Assembly (NCBI GenBank): GCA_964460075.1
Contig: CAYWPC010000009.1
Coordinates: 20,382-84,381, forward strand
Direction of reading: 5' to 3'
Source: JAMBLL01 sp964460075
Lineage (GTDB): Bacteria; Actinomycetota; Acidimicrobiia; Spongiisociales; UBA5794
DNA length: 64,000 nt
Positions 8,547 to 17,181 of this stretch are shown piece by piece; the stretch's first letter is position 1; each line of letters opens with the position of its first letter. Under the pieces are notes generated by a model. That model was not told the origin of the DNA. It did no database searches and saw only the letters and a list, made by a program, of their open reading frames with translations. Both the position numbers and the translations under genes were made by a program.

Positions 8547-9983
8547 ATGAACGTACACAACGACATCATTCCCGTAATCCTCTCTGGAGGCATGGGGTCC
8601 CGACTATGGCCGGCATCGCGGCGGCTCCATCCCAAGCAGCTACTGCCGCTCGTTGACGATCGGCCGATGATTCGCGCAACGGTGGACAGAGCCAGTGCCG
8701 TGACCGCAGCGACACGGCTCATCATCATCACGAGCGTCGACCACGCCGCGGCGATCCACCAAGAGATGCTTCGCTCTGATCACGCCGAAAGTCGCGTGAT
8801 CCTCGAACCTGTAGGGCGAAACACCGCTCCGGCTGTCGCCGTAGCCGCCTACGACGTCATAGCCACCTACGGTGATCAGTTGATGCTCGTGCTTCCGGCT
8901 GATCACACGATACGTGACGAGGCAGCATTCGCGGAAGCCGTCTCCGAAGCCAAGAAGGTCGCCTCCAACGACTACCTCGTGACCTTCGGCATCACGCCGT
9001 CACGCCCGGAAACCGGATACGGCTACATCAAGGCTGGTAGCCCGATCACACCACACGTGGCACAGGTCGCCGTATTCAAAGAGAAGCCGGACACGCCTAC
9101 CGCTGAGGCCTACATCGCTTCCGGTGAGTATCTCTGGAACTCAGGCATGTTCCTGTTCAAGGCCTCCCGCTATGTCGAGGAACTTGAACGATACGCACCA
9201 GACATTGCTGCATCGAGCCGCCAGGCGTACGAAGCAGCCGACCGCAAGGGATCGACCATCACGTTGGGAACCGACGCCTTCACTGCGTGCCGCTCGGATT
9301 CGATCGATTATGCGGTCATGGAGCCTACGTCACGCGCCGCAGTTGTGCCTACGGATCCCGGATGGAACGACATCGGATCTTGGGCATCTCTGTGGGAGGT
9401 CGGAGCGAAGGACCGCAGCGGGAACGTGGTCACAGGGGACGTCATGACGGTAGGTGTAGCGAACACCTACATCAGGGGCTCTGGAAGGATCGTGGCAGCC
9501 GTTGGCCTCAACGACACGATCATCGTCGACACGCCTGACGCAGTTCTCGTGGCAAGCATGAATGCCGCACAAGACGTCAAGACGATCGTCGATCAGTTGA
9601 GAAAGGCCAATCGGACCGAGTACGAGTCGGCTGCCACCGTGTACCGACCGTGGGGTCGGTTCCAGACGATCGACGAAGGTCCTGGTTACCGAGTCCTCCA
9701 TCTCTGGCTCGATCCGGGAGGTAAGACATCGATGAAACAGCACGACCATCGCAGCGAGCACTGGCTCGTGATAAAGGGAATGGCCCGAATCACGACCAAC
9801 GAGGCGACGAGGCTCGTGCCGACGCGGGAGTCTGTGTACATTCCCCCTGGCGAGGTTCACAGACTCGAGAATCCGACGGACGAAGTCCTCGAGGTCATCG
9901 AGGTTGATGTCGGCTCCTATGTCGGGGAGGATGACATCAAGCGATTCATGGACGTATACGGCAGAGCGGAGCGTGAAGGCTGA
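8547..9983 (+). CDS. manC: mannose-1-phosphate guanylyltransferase/mannose-6-phosphate isomerase (bifunctional)
   Basis: 478 residues from the ATG at 8547. The pyrophosphorylase motif VILSGGMGSRLWPASR plus HPKQLL opens the protein; GRNTAPAVAVAA, LPADHTI, FKEKPDTPTAEAYI, YLWNSGMFLF and PGWNDIGSW follow in order. From about residue 360 a type II PMI cupin domain is present (YRPWGRFQTIDEG, LHLWLDPGGKTSMKQHDHRSE, IPPGEVHRLENP). The enzyme makes GDP-mannose and interconverts fructose-6-P and mannose-6-P, feeding glycan or lipoglycan synthesis. A single-base overlap (TGATG) couples it to the next gene. Confidence 0.96.
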   Translation: MNVHNDIIPVILSGGMGSRLWPASRRLHPKQLLPLVDDRPMIRATVDRASAVTAATRLIIITSVDHAAAIHQEMLRSDHAESRVILEPVGRNTAPAVAVAAYDVIATYGDQLMLVLPADHTIRDEAAFAEAVSEAKKVASNDYLVTFGITPSRPETGYGYIKAGSPITPHVAQVAVFKEKPDTPTAEAYIASGEYLWNSGMFLFKASRYVEELERYAPDIAASSRQAYEAADRKGSTITLGTDAFTACRSDSIDYAVMEPTSRAAVVPTDPGWNDIGSWASLWEVGAKDRSGNVVTGDVMTVGVANTYIRGSGRIVAAVGLNDTIIVDTPDAVLVASMNAAQDVKTIVDQLRKANRTEYESAATVYRPWGRFQTIDEGPGYRVLHLWLDPGGKTSMKQHDHRSEHWLVIKGMARITTNEATRLVPTRESVYIPPGEVHRLENPTDEVLEVIEVDVGSYVGEDDIKRFMDVYGRAEREG

Positions 9984-10378
9984 TGATCATGATCCTGGTC
10001 GTGATCACCATATTCGTCATCGGTAGCGTGGTACTCGCCAGGCAGAGCAAGGAGCGCAAGGCTACCGCGATCGCGGATCTCGAACGCGAGAAGGATGAGG
10101 TCGCGCAGATCGACATCTTCGTGCTCATCGCCGCCGAGGTCGAAGACCTGGGTCTCAGATCGATTTCAGGTGCCGAGGGCATTCAATCAGCCGTGCTTCT
10201 CAAAGCATGGAAAAACTCTGTCGACATCGTTCAACGATGTGAGGACCGGAGCCACCTTCGGTTCGTTCTCTCACACGGCGTTGCTCCTGGAGAAGCAGCC
10301 CTTGGAGATGTGACCGTCGTGTGCACAACTCCCAGCACCGTCGACCCACCGTTGGACCCTACCGACGAGCAGATGTAG
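9983..10378 (+). CDS. small membrane-anchored protein of unknown function, coupled to manC
   Basis: 131 residues. ATG overlaps the manC TGA by one base, a typical reinitiation arrangement. An N-terminal hydrophobic helix (MIMILVVITIFVIGSVVLA) is followed by a charged cytosolic linker (RQSKERKATAIADLEREKDE) and a mixed soluble part (IDIFVLIAAEVEDLGL...). No family recognised. The 3' end overlaps the convergent peptidase gene by 20 bases. Confidence 0.7.
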   Translation: MIMILVVITIFVIGSVVLARQSKERKATAIADLEREKDEVAQIDIFVLIAAEVEDLGLRSISGAEGIQSAVLLKAWKNSVDIVQRCEDRSHLRFVLSHGVAPGEAALGDVTVVCTTPSTVDPPLDPTDEQM

Positions 10379-12434
10379 CCACGGGTGTTGGGATAGACCA
10401 CGAGGTCGCTGCGAGCCTGGTCAGCACGAATGCCAGTATCAGAGCTTCATCTCGCCAAAGGTCGTATCGGCCGGAGCGAGCGAAGTGTCCAGCAGACATC
10501 TCCGTCTTGAGGAGAACCTCGTTGTGAGACGTTGAGCGGTCCCGCAATCGTTGAACCCACTTGGCAGGCTCCCAATATGACACTCTCGGATCGTTGAGGC
10601 CTGCGGTCACGAGGATCGGCGGGTAGGACAACCTGCCCACGTTCTCGTACGGCGCGTAGGCACGCATCCACCTGTACTCCTCTTCGATCGCTGGGTTACC
10701 CCACTCTTCCCATTCGATAACCGTGAGAGGGAGCGACGAGTCCAACATCGTGTTCACGACATCGACGAACGGGACCTCACCGACAACCGCTGCGAAACTA
10801 TCGGGGGCCAAGTTGATCGCCGCGCCAATCGTCAGGCCACCAGCGGAGGCTCCTCGAATCGATATTCGCTCCGGGTCGCAGTAGCCGGCATCTGCGATGT
10901 CGTGTGCAGCGTCGATCAGGTCCGTAAACGTGTGCTCCTTGTGCTCGAACTTGCCGTCGGTGTACCACGACTTTCCCATCTCACCTCCGCCGCGCACGTG
11001 AGCGATCGCGTAGACAACGCCTCGGTCGAGCAAGCTCAGCCGGGGAATCGAGAATCGGACAGGCATCGATACTTCATAGGACCCGTACGCATACAGCAGC
11101 ATGGGAGCCAGCCCATTGATGGGGACGCTCTTGTTTCGGACCATACTGATCGGGATGCGGGTTCCATCGCGTGCTGTTGCCCACATGCGGTCCTGGACAT
11201 AGTTTGCAGAGTCGTAGCCTCCGAGCACAGGTGTCGTCTTGAGGAGCACCGTCTCGCCTGTTTCGAGGTCGAGATCGAAGATGCTACGCGGTGTCACGAA
11301 CGACTCGTACGCGTACCTCACCGATGTGGCACTGAACTCGAAGTTTCCAACGGGTGCGACCTCGTACACGGGGCCATCGAACATCACCCGGTGCAACGCA
11401 CCATCCAAGACCCTGAACAATGCAGGGAGTCCTTCGGCACGGCCCCACACCAGCACATGGTCTTCGAAGCATGCAGGCACATCGAGCTTTCGACCCGGCT
11501 CACTTGGCGCAACCTCTAGCGGTGCACCACCGCTGGTGGGAACGGTCACGAGCCGACCATCGCCACCGGCGTCGTTGGTCACGATCCAGAAGACGGATTC
11601 TCGATGATCGATCGTGTACTCGACACCTTCGACGCGTTGTAACACCTCGCGTGGCTCGTCATGTGGTGATGTCGTTGGGATCACCCAACAGGACTTCGTG
11701 ACGGAGGACTGTGCCTCGATGACGACGAACTCACCGGATCGAGTCCTGGTGACATCAAGGTGGAACCGCTCATCGTCTTCTTGGAGAACCAGGACGTCCG
11801 ATTGTTGCGATGTGCCGATCTCGTGTCTCCAGATTTGGAAAGGGCGAAGCGTCTCATCGGCGATCGTATAGAACAACCACCGACCGTCATGAGACCACGC
11901 GAGGCCGTATCTGCACGCTGTCAACACATCGGGCACATCGACACCGGCATCGATGTCCCTGATCCGAGTCGTGTACGCCTCGTCTCCGGAGGTATCGACT
12001 GAGTACGCCACGAAGCGCTGATCTGCACTGAGAGCAAAGTTCCCGAGCTTGAAGTAGCTCTCACCATCAGCTTCCAAGTTCTCGTCGAGGACGAGATGCT
12101 CCTCACCATCTGGCCCTCCGCGCGTGCGTACCCAAATCACATACGCCTTGCCCTCTATCGAACGTGTGGTGTACCACCAGTCGCCGCGTCTGGCTGGAAC
12201 AGTGAGATCTGTTTCGAGGGTCCGACTCTTGATCTCCTGGAAGATCGCCTCCTGGAGTTGCTCTGTTTGGGCGAGCACCTGACGGGTGTACTCATTCTCG
12301 GCTTCGAGGTGCGCGATCACCTCAGGGTTGCTCTTGTCCTGAAGCCACAGGTAGGGATCCATGACCGACTCACCGTGCAGAACACGGGTCGCGTCGCGAC
12401 GCTTCGCTCTTGGAGCGATTGGTTGGCCTCCCAT
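10359..12434 (-). CDS. ptrB: prolyl-oligopeptidase family S9A serine peptidase, oligopeptidase B-like
   Basis: 691 residues from the ATG at 12434 (MGGQPIAPRAKRRD...); an in-frame ATG at 12497 would overlap the divergent gene. The N-terminal half is the seven-bladed propeller that gates the active site (DPYLWLQDKSNPEVIAHLEAEN at its start). The catalytic alpha/beta-hydrolase domain shows the nucleophile IRGASAGGLTIG, the acid in TAGLNDPRVSYWEPAKW and the histidine in MSAGHFARSGRYD. It cleaves short peptides after basic residues in the cytoplasm. It is divergent from the LOG-like gene with a 52-base gap. Confidence 0.94.
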   Translation of the reverse strand: MGGQPIAPRAKRRDATRVLHGESVMDPYLWLQDKSNPEVIAHLEAENEYTRQVLAQTEQLQEAIFQEIKSRTLETDLTVPARRGDWWYTTRSIEGKAYVIWVRTRGGPDGEEHLVLDENLEADGESYFKLGNFALSADQRFVAYSVDTSGDEAYTTRIRDIDAGVDVPDVLTACRYGLAWSHDGRWLFYTIADETLRPFQIWRHEIGTSQQSDVLVLQEDDERFHLDVTRTRSGEFVVIEAQSSVTKSCWVIPTTSPHDEPREVLQRVEGVEYTIDHRESVFWIVTNDAGGDGRLVTVPTSGGAPLEVAPSEPGRKLDVPACFEDHVLVWGRAEGLPALFRVLDGALHRVMFDGPVYEVAPVGNFEFSATSVRYAYESFVTPRSIFDLDLETGETVLLKTTPVLGGYDSANYVQDRMWATARDGTRIPISMVRNKSVPINGLAPMLLYAYGSYEVSMPVRFSIPRLSLLDRGVVYAIAHVRGGGEMGKSWYTDGKFEHKEHTFTDLIDAAHDIADAGYCDPERISIRGASAGGLTIGAAINLAPDSFAAVVGEVPFVDVVNTMLDSSLPLTVIEWEEWGNPAIEEEYRWMRAYAPYENVGRLSYPPILVTAGLNDPRVSYWEPAKWVQRLRDRSTSHNEVLLKTEMSAGHFARSGRYDLWRDEALILAFVLTRLAATSWSIPTPVATSARR

Positions 12435-12474
12435 GGCAGAACCATATCGTGTGGGGCCACCGACACGCCACCGG

Positions 12475-12480
12475 TACGCT
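12475..12480 (+). promoter_or_regulatory. -10 hexamer TACGCT at leaderless distance
   Basis: TACGCT ends six bases before the ATG at 12487; only A-rich sequence lies between, with no SD. Confidence 0.5.
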
Positions 12481-12486
12481 AAAAAC

Positions 12487-13023
12487 ATGCAACGCACGAT
12501 CGCCGTATTCGCAGCATCTCAATCGCAGCGGGGCGACGCTCACTACGACGAAGCCGTCCGGTGCGGTGAGCTGCTGGCACAGGCGGGATTTGCCGTAGCT
12601 ACGGGCGGCTACGGCGGTTCGATGGAGGCTGTGTCCCGGGGAGCTCGCAATGCCGGGGGCCGTGTGATCGGTGTGACAGCTCCTGACGTTTTCAGGAACC
12701 GGTCTCGAGCCAACAGCTATGTAGCGACTGAGGAGAAGGCTGTGTCGCTCACCGATCGCATCGGTTTACTCATAGGCGACACCGCCGGATCAATCGCTCT
12801 GTGGGGCAGCCTCGGAACGGCGACCGAACTCCTTGTCGCATGGAATCTCTCGTACGTGGCACCCTTCAGCGATCGTCGTCGAAAGCCTGTCGTCACTGTC
12901 GGTGAGCCTTGGCTGACCCTGGTGCCACATCTCGAGCAGACGTTGACGACGGACGCAGGCCTTGTCACGGTAACCGCCGACGTCGGCAGCGCCGTTGCAC
13001 ACATGGTCTCCGTTCTGTCCTAG
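12487..13023 (+). CDS. SLOG/LOG-like (TIGR00725-type) nucleotide-binding protein
   Basis: 178 residues. The Rossmann-like LOG fold is recognisable: TIAVFAASQSQRGDAHYDEAVRCGELLAQAGFAVATGGYGGSMEAVSRGA, then GRVIGVTAPDVF. The catalytic PGGxGTxxE motif of cytokinin-riboside phosphoribohydrolases is altered to WGSLGTATE: the terminal GTxxE is kept but PGG is lost. It may therefore bind rather than hydrolyse nucleotides, or belong to the less characterised TIGR00725 branch. Leaderless start. Confidence 0.8.
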   Translation: MQRTIAVFAASQSQRGDAHYDEAVRCGELLAQAGFAVATGGYGGSMEAVSRGARNAGGRVIGVTAPDVFRNRSRANSYVATEEKAVSLTDRIGLLIGDTAGSIALWGSLGTATELLVAWNLSYVAPFSDRRRKPVVTVGEPWLTLVPHLEQTLTTDAGLVTVTADVGSAVAHMVSVLS

Positions 13024-13073
13024 CTGGCTGCATACGCTCAGCGTCCAGACGAGGTCGTGGTCATCGACAACGT

Positions 13074-13892
13074 TCAGGTCGATGTATCAGATGTCTGGTT
13101 CGCCCGCACAATGAGCGCGATGCCGATCATCGTCATCCCGACCAGCGCAAGTAGCCACGATCGGGCGCTCAGCGTCCGCACGAACCCGTTGAACACAGTG
13201 ACGACGAGTACTGCTCGTGGCTCGCCGCTGAAGCCGGGAACGACGATCGAACGAAGGATGGGGATGAGGAAGGCGGTAAAGCTGCCCGCCAGCACGAAGG
13301 AGCCACCGACGATGGCGAGCCCCATACACCATCGTCGAGTGATGGCGAAAACCGCAGCGGCAAGGACAGCGCTGATCGCACTTGCAACGACCGCAACAGC
13401 AACGGCGAACCTTGCAATTGGGGGAATGCTCGGGATGACCCCCGCGTCGAGTACCTCCACAGAACGAAACGAGTCAGCGGGCACAAGGGACGCGAGCTGT
13501 GGAGAGAAGACCTGAAGTGGGCGGAGCACCGTGGTGCGATATTGGTCCAGATCGATGACAATCGGCTGCAGATCGTCCTCCACAATCCTTTGTTGCAGAT
13601 CCTCGGCAAGTGCCACGAAGAGGCCTTTGAGCTCCTCGGTGCCGAAGAGGTCGGAGAACAGCCCAACAAGGACCGTGTCGAACACAGCGAGAGCCGGAAG
13701 CTCATCGGCCAGCCTCCCGACCACGATCTGGGCCGTCGCCTCTCGAGATGCCGGCAGTGTGAGCCCGTCGACGGCCGTTTCGACGAACTCGTCTGCTATG
13801 AGTACCCGCGCATCCATCCACCACGCCACATTCGCCACGAAGAGGAAGAGGGCGAGCAACGCCGCGGTGACAACGATGAGCGATTTACGCAT
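13074..13892 (-). CDS. membrane protein of unknown function
   Basis: 272 residues: an N-terminal signal-anchor (SLIVVTAALLALFLFVANVAWW), an extracytoplasmic region of about 120 mostly acidic residues (VLIADEFVETAVDGLTLPASREATAQIVVGRL...), then three or four hydrophobic helices from about residue 155 to the end. The topology and the N-terminal 'D.F...A...L....V...V...L' pattern recall actinobacterial membrane proteins that sit near envelope genes, but no named family fits confidently. Converges with the LOG-like gene. Confidence 0.7.
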   Translation of the reverse strand: MRKSLIVVTAALLALFLFVANVAWWMDARVLIADEFVETAVDGLTLPASREATAQIVVGRLADELPALAVFDTVLVGLFSDLFGTEELKGLFVALAEDLQQRIVEDDLQPIVIDLDQYRTTVLRPLQVFSPQLASLVPADSFRSVEVLDAGVIPSIPPIARFAVAVAVVASAISAVLAAAVFAITRRWCMGLAIVGGSFVLAGSFTAFLIPILRSIVVPGFSGEPRAVLVVTVFNGFVRTLSARSWLLALVGMTMIGIALIVRANQTSDTST

Positions 13893-14023
13893 GCCTGGTA
13901 CGGGTCATCACAGGGCCACGGTACCGGATCGGGTCAGTAGTGCCGCCTCTACTCCCGCCATGTCAACGCCGACCCGAGCCCCGAGCCGAGACAGTGAGCG
14001 GGATCACGCCGCTCATCTGGTGG

Positions 14024-14482
14024 CTACGGTCGAATGCCCTCACGTATCCGTTCCAGGGTCTCTGCGATGACGTTGGCCTCGTCATCAGTCACCCTGCAGG
14101 CAAAGTAGGTCTCGATCCCCGCAACGTGTACCCGTGCAGCGGATCGAAACACTTCGGCACCCATACTCGTCAGCGTGATCCGTGTGACACGGCGGTCCGC
14201 TGGATCGGGGATGCGCCGCATCCAGTCGCGTTTCTCGATTCGATCGACCAACGTCGTCAAACCAGATTTACTCATTACGACGTTCTGCGCGAGCTCAGTC
14301 ATTCGGATACCTGCTTGTCCAGCCTCGTAGACGTGGAGCAGTGCGTCGTATGTCTGTAGGTCTATGTGTGCAGCGCTTCGCAATTCCGCATCCAGGACCG
14401 CTACGACCGCTCCGTGCATCTCCATGACGGCCCGCCATGCGCGGTGGCGGATGCCGAACGGCTCTGCTTCCTCCCGCGTCAT
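14024..14482 (-). CDS. MarR-family transcriptional regulator
   Basis: 152 residues with the MarR winged helix: a dimerisation helix (RHRAWRAVMEMHGAVVAVLDAEL), the HTH IRMTELAQNVVMSKSGLTTLVDRIEKRDWMRRI, and the wing PDPADRRVTRITLTSMG with the usual DxRxxxxxLT pattern. Divergent from the small dimeric-barrel gene at 14649, which is the likely target; such pairs usually respond to a phenolic or oxidant ligand. The promoter for the divergent gene overlaps this gene's own 5' end. Confidence 0.93.
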   Translation of the reverse strand: MTREEAEPFGIRHRAWRAVMEMHGAVVAVLDAELRSAAHIDLQTYDALLHVYEAGQAGIRMTELAQNVVMSKSGLTTLVDRIEKRDWMRRIPDPADRRVTRITLTSMGAEVFRSAARVHVAGIETYFACRVTDDEANVIAETLERIREGIRP

Positions 14483-14485
14483 CTG

Positions 14486-14514
14486 TTGACTTTCGTTCGT
14501 GACTCTGCTGTACT
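14486..14514 (+). promoter_or_regulatory. promoter TTGACT-17-TGTACT between marR-like gene and its divergent partner
   Basis: TTGACT (14486-14491) and TGTACT (14509-14514) with an ideal 17-base spacer direct transcription toward 14649, leaving a leader of about 128 bases. It abuts the MarR start codon, so the regulator could control both directions from one site. A direct repeat TCTCGAAC occurs twice just downstream. Confidence 0.55.
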
Positions 14515-14648
14515 TTTTGCTGTTCGATATCGGACTGTCGCTTCTCGAACTATCTGCTCTCGAACACTACTTCCTCGACCGCTCAGGTGTCGAGGACCGG
14601 CTGCTCACCCCTGCGTGGGCAACGTGTGGAGAACAAGGGGGAGAGCAC

Positions 14649-14927
14649 ATGAAAGTGGTAGCCATCAACCACGACATAGCCGACTACGACACGTGGAAAG
14701 CAGTCTTTGACGAGATTCCACCTTCGACCATGGGGGCATTATTCCACCGGATCAACAGAAGCGTGGACGATCACAACAACATCACCGTCGTGGCCGGATT
14801 CAGCTCGGTTGAAACGGCAAAAGCCTTCACCATGAACCCGGACCTCAAGGAGGCCATGGGCCGGGCTGGTGTCACCGGTGCACCGCGGATTGAGATCTTC
14901 GAGGAGGTCGAGTCGGTTCAGTACTGA
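14649..14927 (+). CDS. small dimeric alpha/beta-barrel (ABM-like) protein
   Basis: 92 residues from the ATG at 14649, preceded by a strong GGGGGAG (14637-14643). The sequence MKVVAINHDIADYDTWKAVFDE, then GFSSVETAKAFTMNPDLKEAMGRAGV and APRIEIFEEVESVQY has the ferredoxin-like beta-alpha-beta pattern of antibiotic-monooxygenase/cyclase-type small proteins that form barrel dimers. No catalytic residue can be assigned. It is controlled, by context, by the divergent MarR regulator and followed by a strong terminator. Confidence 0.75.
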   Translation: MKVVAINHDIADYDTWKAVFDEIPPSTMGALFHRINRSVDDHNNITVVAGFSSVETAKAFTMNPDLKEAMGRAGVTGAPRIEIFEEVESVQY

Positions 14928-14951
14928 GTTCGCACGCCTCGTCGAAGCATC

Positions 14952-14981
14952 ACAGGCGCGAGACGTCGGTCTCGCGCCTGT
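14952..14981 (+). terminator. Rho-independent terminator
   Basis: Perfect 13-bp stem (ACAGGCGCGAGAC/GTCTCGCGCCTGT) with a 4-base loop GTCG followed by TTTC, 24 bases after the stop of the 92-residue gene. Confidence 0.85.
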
Positions 14982-15110
14982 TTCGCGGGGCAGGGGACAT
15001 CAGGTGAGCAACGCACGGTGGCCCGTTGACATGTTCACCTGACCGGAAGCGGGAAAACCTTGTTTCCGTGACCCTTGAGATGTCTGGTGCGTTCCGTAGG
15101 GTCAAAGTAC

Positions 15111-15814
15111 ATGCGATATCGCAGAACCTCGATCGTGGTGGCATCCGCAATCGTCGCGGCGGCATGTACCGCCGCGGGGAGCACCCCCGCAACGGCGCCA
15201 CCGACCCCTGAGACGACTACCACGGCGACCGTCACACCATCGACGGCCCCAACGACCACCGTGGATGTCTCTACGACGACCACGGTGGATCGGTTGAGCG
15301 AGATTCAAGCCATCTTCGAAGACCTCGAGCGCCGACGCCTACAGGCGNNNNNNNNNNNNNNNNNNNNNNNNNNNNNNNNNNNNNNNNNNNNNNNNNNNNN
15401 NNNNNNNNNNNNNNNNNNNNNNNNNNNNNNNNNNNNNNNNNNNNNNNGTTGAGCGAGATTCAAGCCATCTTCGAAGACCTCGAGCGCCGACGCCTACAGG
15501 CGCTGTTCTCGGGCGACCGGGATGCATTTGGAGGCCTGTTCACAGACACCCCCTACAGAAAAAAGAGCCTCGATGCCTTCGACCAAGCGGCCTCAGGTCA
15601 GCCACCCGACCTGAAGATCCGCATTCTCGAAGTCCTGCGAGACGATGCTAAGTGCCTTGTGTTCGTCGCAAGTACAACAAGCTCGTTATCGACGGGTCCA
15701 CCGCTCACAGACACGACGACGTTGCAGCCTCTCAACAAGGGATGGGGCTACGCATACGTTGAAGCCGGACGAGGAGACTGGTTGTGCGAAGGACCGCATC
15801 CCTTGTCGGGCTAA
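15111..15814 (+). CDS. lipoprotein with Thr-rich linker (interrupted by an artificial assembly gap)
   Basis: The frame starts at ATG 15111 with a lipoprotein signal (SIVVASAIVAAACTAAG; Cys in the lipobox AAAC), then a Pro/Thr linker (TPETTTTATVTPSTAPTTTV) and DRLSEIQAIFEDLERRRLQA, where it runs into 100 N. After the N run the same 55 bases recur and continue in the same frame. If the duplicate is removed the gene is intact and encodes about 182 residues, ending GRGDWLCEGPHPLSG. The soluble part looks like a small NTF2-like or cone-shaped extracytoplasmic domain (SGDRDAFGGLFTDTPYR). Its end overlaps the next gene by 31 bases. Function unknown. Confidence 0.75.
15293..15502. other. assembly scar: 55-base duplicate on both sides of a 100-N gap
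   Basis: Bases 15293-15347 and 15448-15502 are identical over 55 bases, beginning GTTGAGCGAGATTCAAGCC and ending CGCCTACAGGCG, with exactly 100 N between them. Fifty-five is a common k-mer length, so two contigs that overlap by one k-mer were scaffolded without merging. The true sequence most likely has one copy and no gap. Confidence 0.9.
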
Positions 15815-16635
15815 TCCTGTTCATACCGGCGATTCTGCTACAAGCTCAGTCAGTCAATGCAGAAGAAGTGTGCCGAATCGATTCGGCGACGGGCCGCATC
15901 ATCTGTTCCGAATCGGGGACGATCACGACACCCCCGGGCGACACCTCTCCAGAGGAACCGAATCCCGAGAATCCCGGTAAGCGCTACGTGTACACCTCTA
16001 CGGATGCAACGATCGGCCCGTGCTACTCGTGGTCCAACATCCCAGGGGGTCTCGATGCGTGGGATCCAGCGAACGACGGTGCGGTCATCGCCATCACGAC
16101 CAGCCTCCCACTCTGCCCACCCAATGTCACACCGCCGCTGGATCCAGAGACCGTTGCGTGGTCCATCTTCAGATCATGGGATCTCGAGCCACCAGTCCCA
16201 GCCATCACCCCCTCAACGAGAGGCATCACCGGCGTACCCACCCATGTGACAGCCACACCCCCTCCAACCATCACCTACAGCGAGGTGATGCCAGATGGTC
16301 GCACACTCCAAGTTCGCGCTCGGGCGGCGCTGCTGACCATCGACTGGGGCGACGGATCGCTCACCAACACCGACCCCGGAGCGGCAGTCGGGTTCCCCAA
16401 CGGCACGGCAACACACACGTACCGGCTCAAAACCTGCACACCAACGTACCGCGTCGAACACCCATCCGGTGGCCTCTGCCACCCCACCGCCCAGTTCTAT
16501 TCGATAGTCGCGAGTTACGCATGGACGGGCGAGTACAGCGTCGACTCCGCTTGGACGACCCTAGGGACGCTCGCGGTGCGCGCAGCACCGGCGCTCTACG
16601 ACGTCGATGAGGCTCGGGGCGTCTCGACGCCGTAG
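15784..16635 (+). CDS. secreted protein with PKD-like segment, function unknown
   Basis: 283 residues starting at GTG inside the end of the preceding lipoprotein gene (31-base overlap), implying one transcript. A Sec signal peptide (RTASLVGLILFIPAILLQAQSVNA) precedes a Pro/Glu-rich spacer. In the middle, ALLTIDWGDGSLTNTDPGA followed by GTATHTYRLKTC is the 'D-W-G-DG...H-x-Y' signature of PKD-type beta domains. Several Cys pairs suggest disulfides. No C-terminal anchor is seen, so it is probably released. Confidence 0.75.
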   Translation: MRRTASLVGLILFIPAILLQAQSVNAEEVCRIDSATGRIICSESGTITTPPGDTSPEEPNPENPGKRYVYTSTDATIGPCYSWSNIPGGLDAWDPANDGAVIAITTSLPLCPPNVTPPLDPETVAWSIFRSWDLEPPVPAITPSTRGITGVPTHVTATPPPTITYSEVMPDGRTLQVRARAALLTIDWGDGSLTNTDPGAAVGFPNGTATHTYRLKTCTPTYRVEHPSGGLCHPTAQFYSIVASYAWTGEYSVDSAWTTLGTLAVRAAPALYDVDEARGVSTP

Positions 16636-16645
16636 CGGCGTGTTG

Positions 16646-17017
16646 CTACCGCTTCGGGATCAGCGCCCACAAGACGTCACGCGAATCGACGATACCGAGC
16701 AACTCCCCACCCTCGACAACAGGGAGGTGGCGGTATCCCGTCTCCAGCATCCATTCTGCCGCCTCCTGTACCGGCACGGTTGACTGGACCACATCCGGCG
16801 ACCGTGTCATACACGTAGATACCGGATCATCCATGTCACAGTCGTCGGCAATGGCACCGGCCATGTCGCGGTCTGTGCAGATCCCGATGAGCCCTGTCCG
16901 GTCGACAACGGCCACTGCGCTCACGCCGCAGCGAAGCATCACCCTCGCAACATCCACGATCGAGGTCTCAGGACCGACGATCTCGGACCGCTCACCAACC
17001 AACGCACGTACACGCAT
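16646..17017 (-). CDS. stand-alone CBS-domain pair protein
   Basis: 123 residues forming two tandem CBS motifs: ETSIVDVARVMLRCGVSAVAVVDRTGLIGICTDRDM and STVPVQEAAEWMLETGYRHLPVVEGGELLGIVDSRDV. Such small proteins bind adenine nucleotides and regulate partners in trans. It converges with the secreted-protein gene (10 bases apart). A second, different CBS pair protein is encoded at 28971-29402. Confidence 0.92.
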   Translation of the reverse strand: MRVRALVGERSEIVGPETSIVDVARVMLRCGVSAVAVVDRTGLIGICTDRDMAGAIADDCDMDDPVSTCMTRSPDVVQSTVPVQEAAEWMLETGYRHLPVVEGGELLGIVDSRDVLWALIPKR

Positions 17018-17181
17018 CAGAGACCTCCACGCGCAAACCTAGCGGTGCATCACAGAAATAGTCACGGCGCCTTTCGCGCTCTCAAGCCCACTGGCACCAT
17101 GTCCCCCGCAGGTCGTGGCGTTGGTCCGATCACTCAGGACATAGGAACGCTCGACACGGTACACGCATCGAGACATTCGCC

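Noticed and set aside
15293..15502. Direct repeat around the N run as a biological duplication or insertion site
   Set aside because: Exactly 55 bases at both contig ends with 100 N is a scaffolding artefact.
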